From the NCBI GenBank assembly GCA_036403095.1, contig DASWRQ010000080.1:36603-100602 (forward strand): 64,000 bases of DNA, read 5' to 3'. The stretch comes from Kutzneria sp036403095. Lineage in GTDB: Bacteria; Actinomycetota; Actinomycetes; Mycobacteriales; Pseudonocardiaceae. The notes under the pieces are model-generated. The model was not told the DNA's origin. It saw only the letters and a list, made by a program, of their open reading frames with translations, and searched no databases. Below, one piece after another: positions 15,504-24,594 of this stretch; position 1 is the stretch's first letter, and every line of letters starts with the position of its first letter. The position numbers and the translations under genes are program-made.

Positions 15504-15881
15504 TCAGCCGGACATGGCCTCCGCGACGCTGGCGTAGACGGGGAAGGCGGTGGTCATGCCGGTGATCTCCAGGGGCCGCAGCACCTTGCGGGAGCTGGCC
15601 ACGAGACGAAGCGGCACCGCGTTGGCGATGGCGTGCGCCCGGGCCTCGGCCAGCATCTGCAGCCCGGACGAGCCGAAGAAGGTCACCTCGGACAGGTCGA
15701 CGACGACAACCTCGGGGCGGCCGTCGACGGTGCGGGTGAGCACCCGCTCGACGGCGTCCCGGCTGGTCATGTCGATCTCGCCGCTGATGTGCACGACGCA
15801 TACCCGGCCCATGGTGTCGACAGCGGCCAGCGCCGGCGGGATCGCGCCTGCGGGCGTCGGAAAAGCTCCGTCACTGCCCAT
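15504..15881 (-). CDS. STAS anti-sigma factor antagonist
   Basis: About 125 residues. The STAS fold is clear: VCVVHISGEIDMTSRDAVER, VVVVDLSEVTFFGSSGLQML with the phosphorylatable Ser in GSSGL, and LRLVASSRKVLRPLEITGM. It overlaps the end of the giant kinase/phosphatase gene by 11 nt if the ATG at 15881 is used (15917 is an alternative). That fusion protein carries both an RsbW-like kinase and a SpoIIE phosphatase, the two activities that set the phosphorylation state of such antagonists. Confidence 0.92.
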   Translation of the reverse strand: MGSDGAFPTPAGAIPPALAAVDTMGRVCVVHISGEIDMTSRDAVERVLTRTVDGRPEVVVVDLSEVTFFGSSGLQMLAEARAHAIANAVPLRLVASSRKVLRPLEITGMTTAFPVYASVAEAMSG

Positions 15882-18800
15882 GGCCTCGACGATAACCAGG
15901 GGTGTCGGGGCCGGCAACCGCGGGTGACAGCGTGAACTCGACCCGGGTGCCGGCTTCGGATCCGCGCACCTCGGAGTGCGCCGACGCGGCCTTGATCATG
16001 GTCAGGCCGCGGCCCCGCGTGCCGTTGTCCGTCGGCACCGGCCGCCAGCAGCCGCCGTCGGTCACCACGCCCGTGACGCCACCGTCCGGGGTGCAGTGCA
16101 ACTCGTAGCCGAACTCGCCGGCGGGACGGCCCCGGTAGGCGTGCTCGACGGAGTTCGCGGTGGCCTCCCCGAGCACGATCATCAGGTCCTCGAGCAGCGT
16201 CCGCGGCAGTCCGGACCGCTCGGCCCACTCGATGATGTCGGCCCGGGCGACCGCCAGCTGGTCGGGGCGTGCGGGAAGGGACCGCCGCAGCGGCGCCGGC
16301 ACCAGGCGCGCGACCACGAGCGCGACGTCGTCGCCGGGGCCCTCGTCGGTGAGCAGGTGGTCGACCAGCCACACCGCCAGCTCCTCGGGCGGCAGGTCGG
16401 CGGCGGTGGCGGCCAGCCGCGCCAGGTCCTCGTCGAGATCGGCGTCCCGGCGCTCGACCAGGCCGTCCGTGTACAGCACGATGCCGGCCTGCGGCGACAG
16501 CGAGCGCCGCCCCTCGGTGAACTCCATGCCGATGCCCAGCCCCAGCACCGGGCCGCGAGCACCGCTCAGGAACTCGCCGCGACCGTCCATGATCACCAGT
16601 GGTGGCAGGTGGCCGGCGCTGGCCCAGCGCAGTTCCCCGGCGGCGCAGTCGATCACCACGCAGACCGCGGTGGACGCCAGGGCGTCGGGGATGCGGGCCG
16701 CGAACTCGTCCAGCCGGGCCAGCGCGCTGGCCGGCGGGTGGCCCTCCAGCAGGTACGCGGCGAGCGTGCTGCGCAGCTGGCCCATCGCGGCCGCGGCGCG
16801 CGGGCCCTGGCCGACGACGTCGCCGACGATGAGCGCGACCCGGCCGTCGTCGAGCGGCAGCACGTCGTACCAGTCGCCGCCGGCCTGGCTGAACGCGGCG
16901 CCGGCCAGGTAGCGGGCGGCCAGCGCGAGCCGGTCCAGCTGCGGCAGCCGAGCGGGCAGCAGGCTGCGCTGCAGCGTCTCGGCGATCTCGTGCTCGGCCT
17001 GGTACAGCCGGGCCCGGTCCAACGCCTGCCCGCACTGCTCGGCCAGCGCCAACGCGGCCCGCTTGTCCCCGGCGTCGAGCGGGCACTCGCGGGGGCTGCC
17101 CAGCGTGAGAACGCCGATGCACTTCCCGTTGGCCATCAAGGGAATCACCGCACCGGAGTGGAAGCCGACCGACCGCGCCCGGTCGACGAAGTCCGGGTAC
17201 TCGGCCCGCCAGTCGTCGATCCGGTCCAGCCACAGCGGCGACCGACTGCCGACGGCGTCGGCGACGGGCGAGTGCTCACGCAGGTCGAGCCGCTCAAGCC
17301 CGTACTGTTGGCCGGGCACGGTCAACGGCTCCAGCCGATGCGGGTCGCGCACCTCGAAGACGGCGAACTCGTGGTCCAGGAACAGCCGCAGTCCGTGCGT
17401 GGCCGCCGTCTCCGCGACGCGCTGGGGCGAGGTCGCGGCGGAGAAGTCGGCGGTGGCCTGCTGCAGCAGCGCCAGCCGACGCGCGGTGGCCTGCTCCTCG
17501 GCCAGCAGCAGGGCGTTGTCCAGCGCGATGCCGGCACGGTCCGCGAGCTGCTCGGCCAGCGCCAGATCCGCCTCGCCGTACGCGTAGCCGTCGATGGCGC
17601 GGCACATGCTCAGCACCGCGAGCACCTTGCCGCGAGCCCGCAGCGGCACCGCCATCTCGCTGCTGCTGACCAAGGTCGGCTCGTCGACGGCCGGCGCCGT
17701 CGGGGAGATGGCGGCCCCGGCCCGGGCCATGATCACCGGGCGACCGGCGTCGGTGATCCGGGTGACCGCGCAGCCGTCCGCGAGCCCGCCTTCGAGCAGC
17801 ACCCCGATGAGGCGGTCCAGTCGCCGCCGCACCCCGGTCTCGGCGTCCAGGGCCGTTCCGACCAGCGCCAGCAGCCGCTGGCGTTCGCTCTCCCGATAGC
17901 GCTCGTTGACGTCGACGCAGCTGGCCACGTGCCCGCCGAACTCTTCGCCGCTGCCGATCGGCACCGCGTGCTCCAGCACCCAGTGATACGCCCCGTCGGC
18001 CCGGCGCAGCCGGTACTCGATGTCGAACGGCTCGCCGTCGCGGGTCGCCTGCCGGAAGGTGGCGAGGTAGATGTCGCGGTCGTCGGGGTGCAGGGCCTCC
18101 TGCCACTGGTCGCCCAGCCCGGCCGCCCCGGTGTACTCCGACCAGCCCCGGTTGGCCAGCACCCGCTTGCCGGCCCGGTCCGACGCCCAGATCATCGCCG
18201 GCGCCACGTCGGCCATGGTGCGGAACCGCTCCTCGCCCTGCCGGCGCACGCGGCCCAGCCGCACGTGGGTGTTGGCCCGGGCGAGCAGCTCGCCGGCGGC
18301 GAAGGGCTTCACGAGATAGTCGTCGGCGCCGGCCCGCAGCCCCTCGGCCGCGGCCTCCTGGCCGGCGCGGGCGGACAACAGCAGCACCGGCAGGCGCGCC
18401 GTCCGCGGGTCCGCGCGTAGCTCGCGCACCAGGCTGATGCCGTCGAGGCCGGGCATCATCACGTCGCTGATCAGCAGGTCCGGCGGCTCCGACCGGATCA
18501 GCTCCAGCGCGCGGCTGCCGTCGCCCACGGTCCGCACGGTGTGCCGCTCGCCCAGCAGGCGGGCGAGGTAGTCGCGCATGTCGGCGTTGTCGTCGGCGAC
18601 GAGCACGTAGCCGGGTCCGCGATCGAACGGCCCGCCGGAGGGCACGTCCGGCGGCAGCCAGCGCAGCGCCTCCTCCACGTACGGCGTCGACTCCGGCGCG
18701 GGAACCGCGGCAGGCTCGGTTTCCCGGCCTTCCCCGAACGGGATGCGCACGGTGAAGCACGCGCCCTCGCCGTCGACGCTCTCGGCGGAGATGTCGCCGC

Positions 18801-20313
18801 CGTGCAGCCGTACCAGTTCCCGCACGAGCGCGAGCCCGATGCCGCTGCCCTCGGTGGACCGCGCACGGGGCTGCTCGATGCGGTGGAAGCGCTCGAACAG
18901 CCGGGGCATCTCCGATTCCGGGATGCCCACCCCGGTGTCGCGCACGCACAGCACCGCGTGATCGCCGTCGGCCCGCAGCGTGACCCGCACCGAGCCGTCC
19001 AGCGTGAACTTGAAGGCGTTGCTCAGCAGGTTGAGCACGACCTTCTCCCACATGTCCCGGTCCACGTGCACCGGCCGGTCCAGCGGAGGGCAGTCGACCT
19101 CCAGCACCAGGCCGGCCTTCTCCATCGCGGCCCGGAACACGCTGGCCAGCTCGGTGGTCAGCACGGCCAGGTCCACCGGCTCGTAGTGGGCCTGCACGCG
19201 GCCGGCCTCGATGCGCGAGAAGTCCAGCAGCGCGTTGACCAGCTTGCCCAGCCGCATCGCGTTGCGCTCGATCATCGACAGCTGGTCGTCGATCTCGGGC
19301 GGCGCCTGCTCCCGCAGTTCCCGCAGCGGGCCGGTGATCAGCGTCAGCGGCGTGCGGAACTCGTGGCTGATGTTGGAGAAGAAGACCGTCTTGCTGCGGT
19401 CGAGGGCGGCCAGCTCCTCCGCCCGCCGCTGCTGCGCCTGATAGGCCATGGCGCCGTTGATCAGCGTCGCGCACTGGTCGGCGACCAGGCGCAGGAACGC
19501 CCGATAGTCCTCGTCCAGGGCGCGGCCGCCGCTGGCCGCCAGCACGACGGTGCCGAGCGGCCTGTCGCCGGCGTCGCTGCGCAGCGGCAGCACCATGGCC
19601 TCGGACGGCGGCGTCGACCATCCGCCGGACGGCAGCCCGCTCACGCCGGCGACGACCACCGGCTCGCCGCTGCGCATCACCTCGGCCAGCGGCCAGCGGT
19701 CGTCGGCGGATTCGCCCAGGTGCGTCGACACGTACGGGACGTCCGGGCCGTGCCGGCCGGCCCAGGCCTGGATGCGCCGGCAGGCGTCTTCGACGGTCGT
19801 GGCGCCGGCCTGCGCGCCGAGATCGCCGAGCGCGGCCATCCGTCGCGTGCCGACGACCCGGTCGGTGGTGTCGTTGACGGCGGTGAACACGCCGGTGACC
19901 GTGCCCGAATCGTCGTGCAGCGGGCTGTAGGAGTACGTCCAGTACGTCTCCTCCCAGTACCCGTGCCGGTTCATCGGCAGCAGCAGGTCGTCGGACCAGG
20001 TCGCCTCGCCGGTGGTGAGCACGCCCTCCAGCATCGGCCCGATGATGTGCCAGATCTCGGTCCAGACCTCGCGCCCGGGCTTGCCCAGCGCCGGGTGCTT
20101 CGAGCCGAGCAGCGGCAGGTACGCGTCGTTGTAGAGGAACCGCAACTCGGGTCCCCACCAGAGGATCATCGGGAACCGGGAGGTCAGGCAGATCCGCACG
20201 GCGGTGCGCAGGGACTCCGGCCATTCGTCGGGCGCGCCAAGGGCCGACGTCGACCAGTCGAATGCGCGCATCCGCGCGGCCATCTCGCTGCTGCCCGGGA
20301 AAACGTCACTCAC
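15871..20313 (-). CDS. Hybrid histidine kinase / receiver / PAS-GAF / SpoIIE phosphatase / RsbW-like fusion
   Basis: About 1480 residues. Order of domains: PAS about 25-150; GAF about 165-290; HisKA with FSNISHEFRTPL (His317); HATPase about 415-525 with NAFKF and GSGIGLAL; receiver about 565-685 (LLISDVMMPGLDG, Asp617; DYLVKPF); PAS about 695-805; two GAF about 825-1140; SpoIIE PP2C about 1165-1350 (GGDWYD, IVGDVVGQGP, YTDGLVERR, GPGDDVAL); HATPase_c about 1370-1465 (LGEATANSVEHAY). No transmembrane segment, so cytoplasmic. All catalytic motifs look intact. The GTG at 20313 is chosen to keep the whole PAS; longer starts lack support. Confidence 0.9.
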   Translation of the reverse strand: MSDVFPGSSEMAARMRAFDWSTSALGAPDEWPESLRTAVRICLTSRFPMILWWGPELRFLYNDAYLPLLGSKHPALGKPGREVWTEIWHIIGPMLEGVLTTGEATWSDDLLLPMNRHGYWEETYWTYSYSPLHDDSGTVTGVFTAVNDTTDRVVGTRRMAALGDLGAQAGATTVEDACRRIQAWAGRHGPDVPYVSTHLGESADDRWPLAEVMRSGEPVVVAGVSGLPSGGWSTPPSEAMVLPLRSDAGDRPLGTVVLAASGGRALDEDYRAFLRLVADQCATLINGAMAYQAQQRRAEELAALDRSKTVFFSNISHEFRTPLTLITGPLRELREQAPPEIDDQLSMIERNAMRLGKLVNALLDFSRIEAGRVQAHYEPVDLAVLTTELASVFRAAMEKAGLVLEVDCPPLDRPVHVDRDMWEKVVLNLLSNAFKFTLDGSVRVTLRADGDHAVLCVRDTGVGIPESEMPRLFERFHRIEQPRARSTEGSGIGLALVRELVRLHGGDISAESVDGEGACFTVRIPFGEGRETEPAAVPAPESTPYVEEALRWLPPDVPSGGPFDRGPGYVLVADDNADMRDYLARLLGERHTVRTVGDGSRALELIRSEPPDLLISDVMMPGLDGISLVRELRADPRTARLPVLLLSARAGQEAAAEGLRAGADDYLVKPFAAGELLARANTHVRLGRVRRQGEERFRTMADVAPAMIWASDRAGKRVLANRGWSEYTGAAGLGDQWQEALHPDDRDIYLATFRQATRDGEPFDIEYRLRRADGAYHWVLEHAVPIGSGEEFGGHVASCVDVNERYRESERQRLLALVGTALDAETGVRRRLDRLIGVLLEGGLADGCAVTRITDAGRPVIMARAGAAISPTAPAVDEPTLVSSSEMAVPLRARGKVLAVLSMCRAIDGYAYGEADLALAEQLADRAGIALDNALLLAEEQATARRLALLQQATADFSAATSPQRVAETAATHGLRLFLDHEFAVFEVRDPHRLEPLTVPGQQYGLERLDLREHSPVADAVGSRSPLWLDRIDDWRAEYPDFVDRARSVGFHSGAVIPLMANGKCIGVLTLGSPRECPLDAGDKRAALALAEQCGQALDRARLYQAEHEIAETLQRSLLPARLPQLDRLALAARYLAGAAFSQAGGDWYDVLPLDDGRVALIVGDVVGQGPRAAAAMGQLRSTLAAYLLEGHPPASALARLDEFAARIPDALASTAVCVVIDCAAGELRWASAGHLPPLVIMDGRGEFLSGARGPVLGLGIGMEFTEGRRSLSPQAGIVLYTDGLVERRDADLDEDLARLAATAADLPPEELAVWLVDHLLTDEGPGDDVALVVARLVPAPLRRSLPARPDQLAVARADIIEWAERSGLPRTLLEDLMIVLGEATANSVEHAYRGRPAGEFGYELHCTPDGGVTGVVTDGGCWRPVPTDNGTRGRGLTMIKAASAHSEVRGSEAGTRVEFTLSPAVAGPDTPGYRRGHGQ

Positions 20314-20430
20314 CGACCCGGCCGGCCTCTCTGCGACGGGACTCCATGCTTTTAGCTTGAGGCAGGTCCGGCTGCTCGGCAACGCATGCGCCGTCGGTGT
20401 GGCCGACCAGACGGTGAGTCGGTCAAGCCG

Positions 20431-21243
20431 TCACGGTGTGCGCCAGTCGTCGCTGGTCAGGTGGGAACCGGCCTGCGGACCCATCTGGAGCATGCCGCCG
20501 TCGACCACCAGTGAGGAGCCGGTGATGTAGCCCGCCGCGGGGGTGGCGAGAAACGCCACCGCGGCCGCGACCTCCTTGGCCGCGCCCGGTCGGCCGAGCG
20601 GGATGCCCGGGCGGCGCTCGGTGTGCGGGTCCACGTCCTCCTGGCCGGTCATCGGCGTGGAGATCTCGCCCGGCGCCACCGCGTTGACGGTGATGCCGTG
20701 CTCCGCCAGCTCCAGCGCGAGGACCCGGGTCAGCATGCCGGCCCCGGCCTTGGCCGCGCAGTACGGTCCGGCCCCGACCCGTGGCGCGTGCTCGTGCACG
20801 CTGGTGATGGTGATGATCCGGCCGCCCCGGCCGCCCTCGATCATGTGCCTGGCCGCCCGCTGCGAGCAGACGAAGACCCCGTCCAGGTCCACCGCCAGCA
20901 CCTCGCGCCACTTGTCGAAGTCCAGGTCCATGACGCGTTCGTGGGTGCCCGTGCCCGAGCAGTTGACCAGCACGTCGATGCCGCCGAGCTCGTCGGCGAG
21001 CTCGTCGACCACCGCGCCGGCGGTCGGCAGGTCGGTGAGGTCCAGGTGCCGGACCGCGACCTGGACGCCCTGCTCGCGGGCCTCCCGGGCGGTCTGCTCG
21101 GCGCCGTCCTTGTCGCGGTTGTAGGTGATGCCGACGTCGACGCCGCCACCGGCCAGCGCGACCGCGACGGCGCGGCCGATGCCGGAGTCGGAGCCGGTGA
21201 CGACGGCGGTCAGCGGGCGTGCTTCGCGTTCGCTTGCAGTCAT
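20431..21243 (-). CDS. Short-chain dehydrogenase/reductase, glucose 1-dehydrogenase type
   Basis: 270 residues of classical SDR: TAVVTGSDSGIGRAVAVALA (cofactor loop), VLVNCSGTG (normally NNAG), the catalytic tyrosine segment GPYCAAKAG (YxxxK) and TVNAVAPGEISTPM. C-terminal GYITGSSLVVDGGMLQMGP is typical. Substrate unknown. The start is set by GGGTAC ending 9 nt before the ATG with no ribosome site. Divergent from the membrane gene and katE. Confidence 0.9.
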   Translation of the reverse strand: MTASEREARPLTAVVTGSDSGIGRAVAVALAGGGVDVGITYNRDKDGAEQTAREAREQGVQVAVRHLDLTDLPTAGAVVDELADELGGIDVLVNCSGTGTHERVMDLDFDKWREVLAVDLDGVFVCSQRAARHMIEGGRGGRIITITSVHEHAPRVGAGPYCAAKAGAGMLTRVLALELAEHGITVNAVAPGEISTPMTGQEDVDPHTERRPGIPLGRPGAAKEVAAAVAFLATPAAGYITGSSLVVDGGMLQMGPQAGSHLTSDDWRTP

Positions 21244-21252
21244 GACCCTGGC

Positions 21253-21277
21253 GTACCCGGCGCGGGCCGGGCTATGC
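21253..21277 (-). promoter_or_regulatory. Sigma-B/F-type promoter, leaderless spacing
   Basis: Minus strand GCAT, 15 nt, GGGTAC, then 9 nt to the ATG at 21243. It abuts the divergent promoter directly. Confidence 0.6.
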
Positions 21278-21302
21278 GTTTGACGCCGTCGCGGGTGGGC
21301 AA
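21278..21302 (+). promoter_or_regulatory. Sigma-B/F-type promoter for the membrane gene and katE
   Basis: GTTT, 15 nt, GGGCAA. The leader of about 40 nt contains GGGAGGG before the GTG at 21349. Confidence 0.6.
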
Positions 21303-21348
21303 TTCGGAAGCGACAACTCGGGAAGCGAGCAGGGAGGGTGCGTCCGCG

Positions 21349-21822
21349 GTGCCGACACGACACGCCATCATCGACCCGATCGCCAACGGCTCGAACGACC
21401 TCGCCTTTCGGCGCGGCCGCTGGATTCTCGTCGGGCAGGGGGTCGTGTTCGCGCTGGCCGGCGGTTGGGCGCTGGCCATGGCGCTCATGGGCGGCGGGTA
21501 CGTGTCCGTGGCCGGCGTGCACGTGCCGGCGGTGCAGGCGGGCGTCATCGCGGCGACCGGGCTGGTGTCGTTGGCCTGTGCGCTGCGCCGTCGCGCGGCC
21601 GCGCTGCTGTCCGGCGTGCAGGCGTCGCTGTTCTGGGTCCTGTTCGTGGTTTCGGCCGCGGTGCGCGACTCCGGCCCGTGGCAGGCGCTGTTCGGCTACG
21701 ACGCCGGGGGCTCGCTGGCCTATCTGGCCGTCGCGGTGCTGGGACTGGTGTTGGTGCTGTGGCTGTTCCCGCGGGCCCTGAGCGACCCGGACTGGCCGTC
21801 CAGCGTGATGCGCCGCGACTGA
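21349..21822 (+). CDS. Four-helix membrane protein
   Basis: About 157 residues with four hydrophobic helices, resembling the general layout of DUF4383-like proteins, though I cannot confirm the family. GTG at 21349 chosen for the GGGAGGG site about 9 nt before it. It ends 17 nt before katE, so it shares the promoter with the catalase; a membrane partner in stress is possible. Confidence 0.7.
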   Translation: MPTRHAIIDPIANGSNDLAFRRGRWILVGQGVVFALAGGWALAMALMGGGYVSVAGVHVPAVQAGVIAATGLVSLACALRRRAAALLSGVQASLFWVLFVVSAAVRDSGPWQALFGYDAGGSLAYLAVAVLGLVLVLWLFPRALSDPDWPSSVMRRD

Positions 21823-21839
21823 GCGATCAAGGGAGCCTG

Positions 21840-23981
21840 ATGAGCGAGACCAACGGCCGTGAGGACGACAAGCAGCGTCAGTTGGACGCGCACCGGATCG
21901 ACCCGGCGGACACCCGGCTCACCACCGAGCAGGGCGTGCGGATCGGCGCCGACACCGATTCGCACGACGACAACTCGCTGCGGGCCGGGGAGCGCGGGCC
22001 GACGCTGTTGGAGGACTTCCACTTCCGGGAGAAGCTCACCCACTTCGACCATGAGCGGATCCCGGAGCGGGTGGTGCACGCGCGTGGGGCCGGCGCGTAC
22101 GGGTATTTCGAGCCGTACGACGACAGCCTCGCCGAGTTCACGGCGGCGCAGTTCCTGACCGACCCGTCCGTGCGGACCCCGGTGTTCGTGCGATTCTCCA
22201 CGGTCGCCGGCTCCCGCGGCTCGGCCGACACCGTACGGGACGTGCGTGGTTTCGCGACGAAGTTCTACACCGCGCAGGGAAACTACGACCTGGTCGGCAA
22301 CAACATGCCGGTGTTCTTCATCCAGGACGGGATCAAGTTCCCCGACTTCGTGCACGCGGTGAAGCCGGAGCCGCACAACGAGATCCCGCAGGCCCAGTCG
22401 GCGCACGACACGCTGTGGGACTTCGTCGCGCGCCAGCCCGAGACCATGCACATGATGATGTGGCTGATGTCCGACCGGGCGCTGCCGCGCAGCTACCGGA
22501 TGATGCAGGGTTTCGGGGTGCACACGTTCCGGTTGGTGGCCGCGGACGGGCGCGGCACCTTCGTGAAGTTCCACTGGACGCCGAAGCTGGGCACGCACTC
22601 GCTGGTGTGGGAGGAGACGCAGCAGATCGCCGGCAAGGACCCGGACTTCAACCGCCGGGACCTGTGGGAGGCCATCGAGTCGGGCGACTTCCCGGAGTGG
22701 GAGCTGGGGGTGCAGCTGGTGCCCGAGCAGGACGAGCACCGGTTCGACTTCGACCTGCTGGACGCCACCAAGATCATTCCCGAGGAGCTGGTGCCGGTCC
22801 GGCCGGTGGGGCGGATGGTGCTGGACCGCAACCCGGACAACTTCTTCGCCGAGACCGAGCAGGTCGCCTTCCACACGGCCAACGTGGTGCCGGGCATCGA
22901 CTTCACCAACGACCCGCTGCTGCAGGCGCGCAACTTCTCGTACCTGGACACGCAGCTGATCCGGCTCGGCGGCCCGAACTTCGGGCACCTGCCGGTGAAC
23001 CGCCCGGTCGTGCCGGTGCGGCACAACCAACGTGACGGGTACTCGCAACACCGGATCCACAAGGGACGGACCAGCTACACCGAGAACACGCTGTCGGGCG
23101 GCTGCCCGGTCGCCGAGGGCGATTTCCCCGAGGTGTTCGCGCACTACCAGGAGAAGGTCGACGGGGCCAAGATCCGCAAGCGGTCGGCGAGCTTCCAGGA
23201 CCACTACTCCCAGGCCACGCTGTTCTGGAACAGCATGACCGACGTCGAGAAGGACCACATCGTCGCCGCGTTCCGGTTCGAGCTGGGCAAGGTGGAGACC
23301 AAGGAGATCCGCGCGGACGTCGTCGCCCACCTGGACAAGGTGGACCGTGAGCTGGCCACCCGGGTCGCCGCCGGCGTCGGCGTCCAGGCGCCGACCGGCG
23401 AGACGCCGGCCAACCACGGACAGAGCTCGCCGGCGCTGAGCCAGGTCGTCCGGGCCGCGGAGGCGGACTTCGGCATAGCCACCCGCCGCGTCGCCGTGCT
23501 CGTCGCCGGCGGCGTGGACGGCGTCGGGACCACCAAGCTGGCCGAGGCGCTGCGCGCCCAGGGGGCGGTGGTGGAGCTGCTGGCGCCGACCGACGGGCTG
23601 GTCCGCAGCGCCGACGGCGAGGACGTGCTGGCCGACCGGGCCATGAGCACCATGGCCTCGGTCCTGTACGACGCCGTGGTGGTGCCGTGCGGCCCGGAGA
23701 GCACGCAGACCCTGTCCGCCGACGGCTATGCCGTGCACTTCGTCGCCGAGGCCTACCGGCACGCCAAGCCGGTGGCCGCGTTCGGGGCGGGCATCGATCT
23801 CCTGCGGGCCGCCCGCATCGAGGCCCACCTCGCCGATGGCGACTCGATCGTCATCGACCAGGGCGTCGTCACCACGACCCGGGCCGCGGACGACCTGCCG
23901 GACGACTTCGCCGAGGCGGTGGCCGCCCTGCTTGCCGGACACCGGATCTGGACTCGCGAGACGAGCGGCATCCCGGCCTGA
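21840..23981 (+). CDS. katE: Large-subunit haem catalase (HPII type)
   Basis: 713 residues, matching clade-2 catalases of about 700-750. The catalytic His is in RVVHARGAGAYGYF (about residue 80), the distal Asn in NNMPVFFIQDGIKFPD, and the proximal haem Tyr in ARNFSYLDTQLIRLGGPNF. Residues about 540-713 form the flavodoxin/DJ-1-like C-terminal domain typical of HPII (RRVAVLVAGGVDGVGT). It converts H2O2 to water and oxygen in the cytoplasm. ATG preceded by AAGGGAG. Last gene of the operon from 21278, followed by a hairpin terminator. Confidence 0.97.
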   Translation: MSETNGREDDKQRQLDAHRIDPADTRLTTEQGVRIGADTDSHDDNSLRAGERGPTLLEDFHFREKLTHFDHERIPERVVHARGAGAYGYFEPYDDSLAEFTAAQFLTDPSVRTPVFVRFSTVAGSRGSADTVRDVRGFATKFYTAQGNYDLVGNNMPVFFIQDGIKFPDFVHAVKPEPHNEIPQAQSAHDTLWDFVARQPETMHMMMWLMSDRALPRSYRMMQGFGVHTFRLVAADGRGTFVKFHWTPKLGTHSLVWEETQQIAGKDPDFNRRDLWEAIESGDFPEWELGVQLVPEQDEHRFDFDLLDATKIIPEELVPVRPVGRMVLDRNPDNFFAETEQVAFHTANVVPGIDFTNDPLLQARNFSYLDTQLIRLGGPNFGHLPVNRPVVPVRHNQRDGYSQHRIHKGRTSYTENTLSGGCPVAEGDFPEVFAHYQEKVDGAKIRKRSASFQDHYSQATLFWNSMTDVEKDHIVAAFRFELGKVETKEIRADVVAHLDKVDRELATRVAAGVGVQAPTGETPANHGQSSPALSQVVRAAEADFGIATRRVAVLVAGGVDGVGTTKLAEALRAQGAVVELLAPTDGLVRSADGEDVLADRAMSTMASVLYDAVVVPCGPESTQTLSADGYAVHFVAEAYRHAKPVAAFGAGIDLLRAARIEAHLADGDSIVIDQGVVTTTRAADDLPDDFAEAVAALLAGHRIWTRETSGIPA

Positions 23982-24005
23982 CGTGTGCGGGCCTGACGAG
24001 TGCGG
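23976..24005. repeat. Two tandem 15-nt copies containing the katE stop codon
   Basis: GCCTGACGTGTGCGG followed by GCCTGACGAGTGCGG. Each copy carries a TGA in the katE frame, so a second in-frame stop follows the first. Confidence 0.8.
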
Positions 24006-24029
24006 GGCAGCCGCCCGGCTGCCCCGCAC
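24000..24029. terminator. Bidirectional hairpin terminator between katE and chaB-like gene
   Basis: Perfect 14-bp arms GTGCGGGGCAGCCG / CGGCTGCCCCGCAC with a 2-nt centre. No T-run, as is common in actinobacteria. Lies between convergent genes. Confidence 0.75.
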
Positions 24030-24035
24030 CTGCGG

Positions 24036-24458
24036 TCACGACCTGGCCTTGGCGGTCTTGCGGTCGTTGGCCTTCTCGATCGCCTTCACCAGCTGCTGCT
24101 TGGTCATCGTGGACCGTCCCGCCACGTCCAGCTTCTTGGCCACCTCGTACAGGTGGCTCTTGCTGGCGTTCGCGTCCACACCGCCGGCGGTCTTCTTCGC
24201 CTTGGCGCGATTGCCCTGTGTCGCCTGCTGGGCCGCCTGCTGGGCCGCCTGCGGATCGGACGGCCCCTTGTTCTTCTTGGCCTCCCAGTGGTCGCCGACC
24301 TTCTCGAAGCCGTGCTTGAGCGCGGCGAACGCGGTCTGGTGCGAGCGCCGGCCCTCGCCGTACTCCTCGACGGCCGAGTCGTGCGCCTTGATCCACGTGC
24401 GCTGCGCCTTCTGCGGCGACCGCTTGAGGGTGCTGGGCAGTTCCTTCGCCCCGGGCAT
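24036..24458 (-). CDS. chaB: ChaB-domain protein with C-terminal Rho-N-like domain
   Basis: About 140 residues. Residues 3-65 match ChaB: ELPSTLKRSPQKAQRTW, AHDSAVEEYGEG and FAALKHGFEKVGDHWEAK. A Gln/Ala/Lys-rich linker follows, then KSHLYEVAKKLDVAGRSTMT with KQQLVKAIEKAN, a Rho-N/SAP-like small helical domain. ATG 24458 gives better spacing from GGGAGAG than ATG 24464. ChaB was first named beside the cation transporter ChaA; in actinobacteria such fusions are stress-linked. Preceded by a divergent sigma-B-type promoter pair. Confidence 0.88.
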   Translation of the reverse strand: MPGAKELPSTLKRSPQKAQRTWIKAHDSAVEEYGEGRRSHQTAFAALKHGFEKVGDHWEAKKNKGPSDPQAAQQAAQQATQGNRAKAKKTAGGVDANASKSHLYEVAKKLDVAGRSTMTKQQLVKAIEKANDRKTAKARS

Positions 24459-24496
24459 GGCCATCACTCTCCCATGTCGACTTCGTACGACCTGGG

Positions 24497-24523
24497 GTAC
24501 CTCGTCGGCGGCCGGTCGAAAAC
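24497..24523 (-). promoter_or_regulatory. Sigma-B/F-type promoter for chaB-like gene
   Basis: Minus strand GTTT, 17 nt, AGGTAC (16 nt if the -35 is GTTTT). Slightly off consensus. Confidence 0.45.
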
Positions 24524-24527
24524 CGTC

Positions 24528-24552
24528 GTTTGTCCCCGATGGGCCGGGGTAT
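24528..24552 (+). promoter_or_regulatory. Sigma-B/F-type promoter for the hemerythrin operon
   Basis: GTTT, 15 nt, GGGTAT: one of the best matches in the window. Confidence 0.8.
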
Positions 24553-24594
24553 CCGTGGGTGTCTCGTCTTACCCGTGCCAGGAGGAGTGAGCCC

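Noticed and set aside
16000..20355. Long plus-strand and alternative minus-strand frames opposite the giant kinase
   Set aside because: They show Arg/Ala/Gly/Pro-rich composition without motifs, while the minus-strand frame 20313-15871 contains complete catalytic domains in order.
20314..20382. Upstream TTG start for the giant kinase
   Set aside because: The added 23 residues are not family-like, and there is no ribosome site; the GTG at 20313 already precedes the whole PAS domain.
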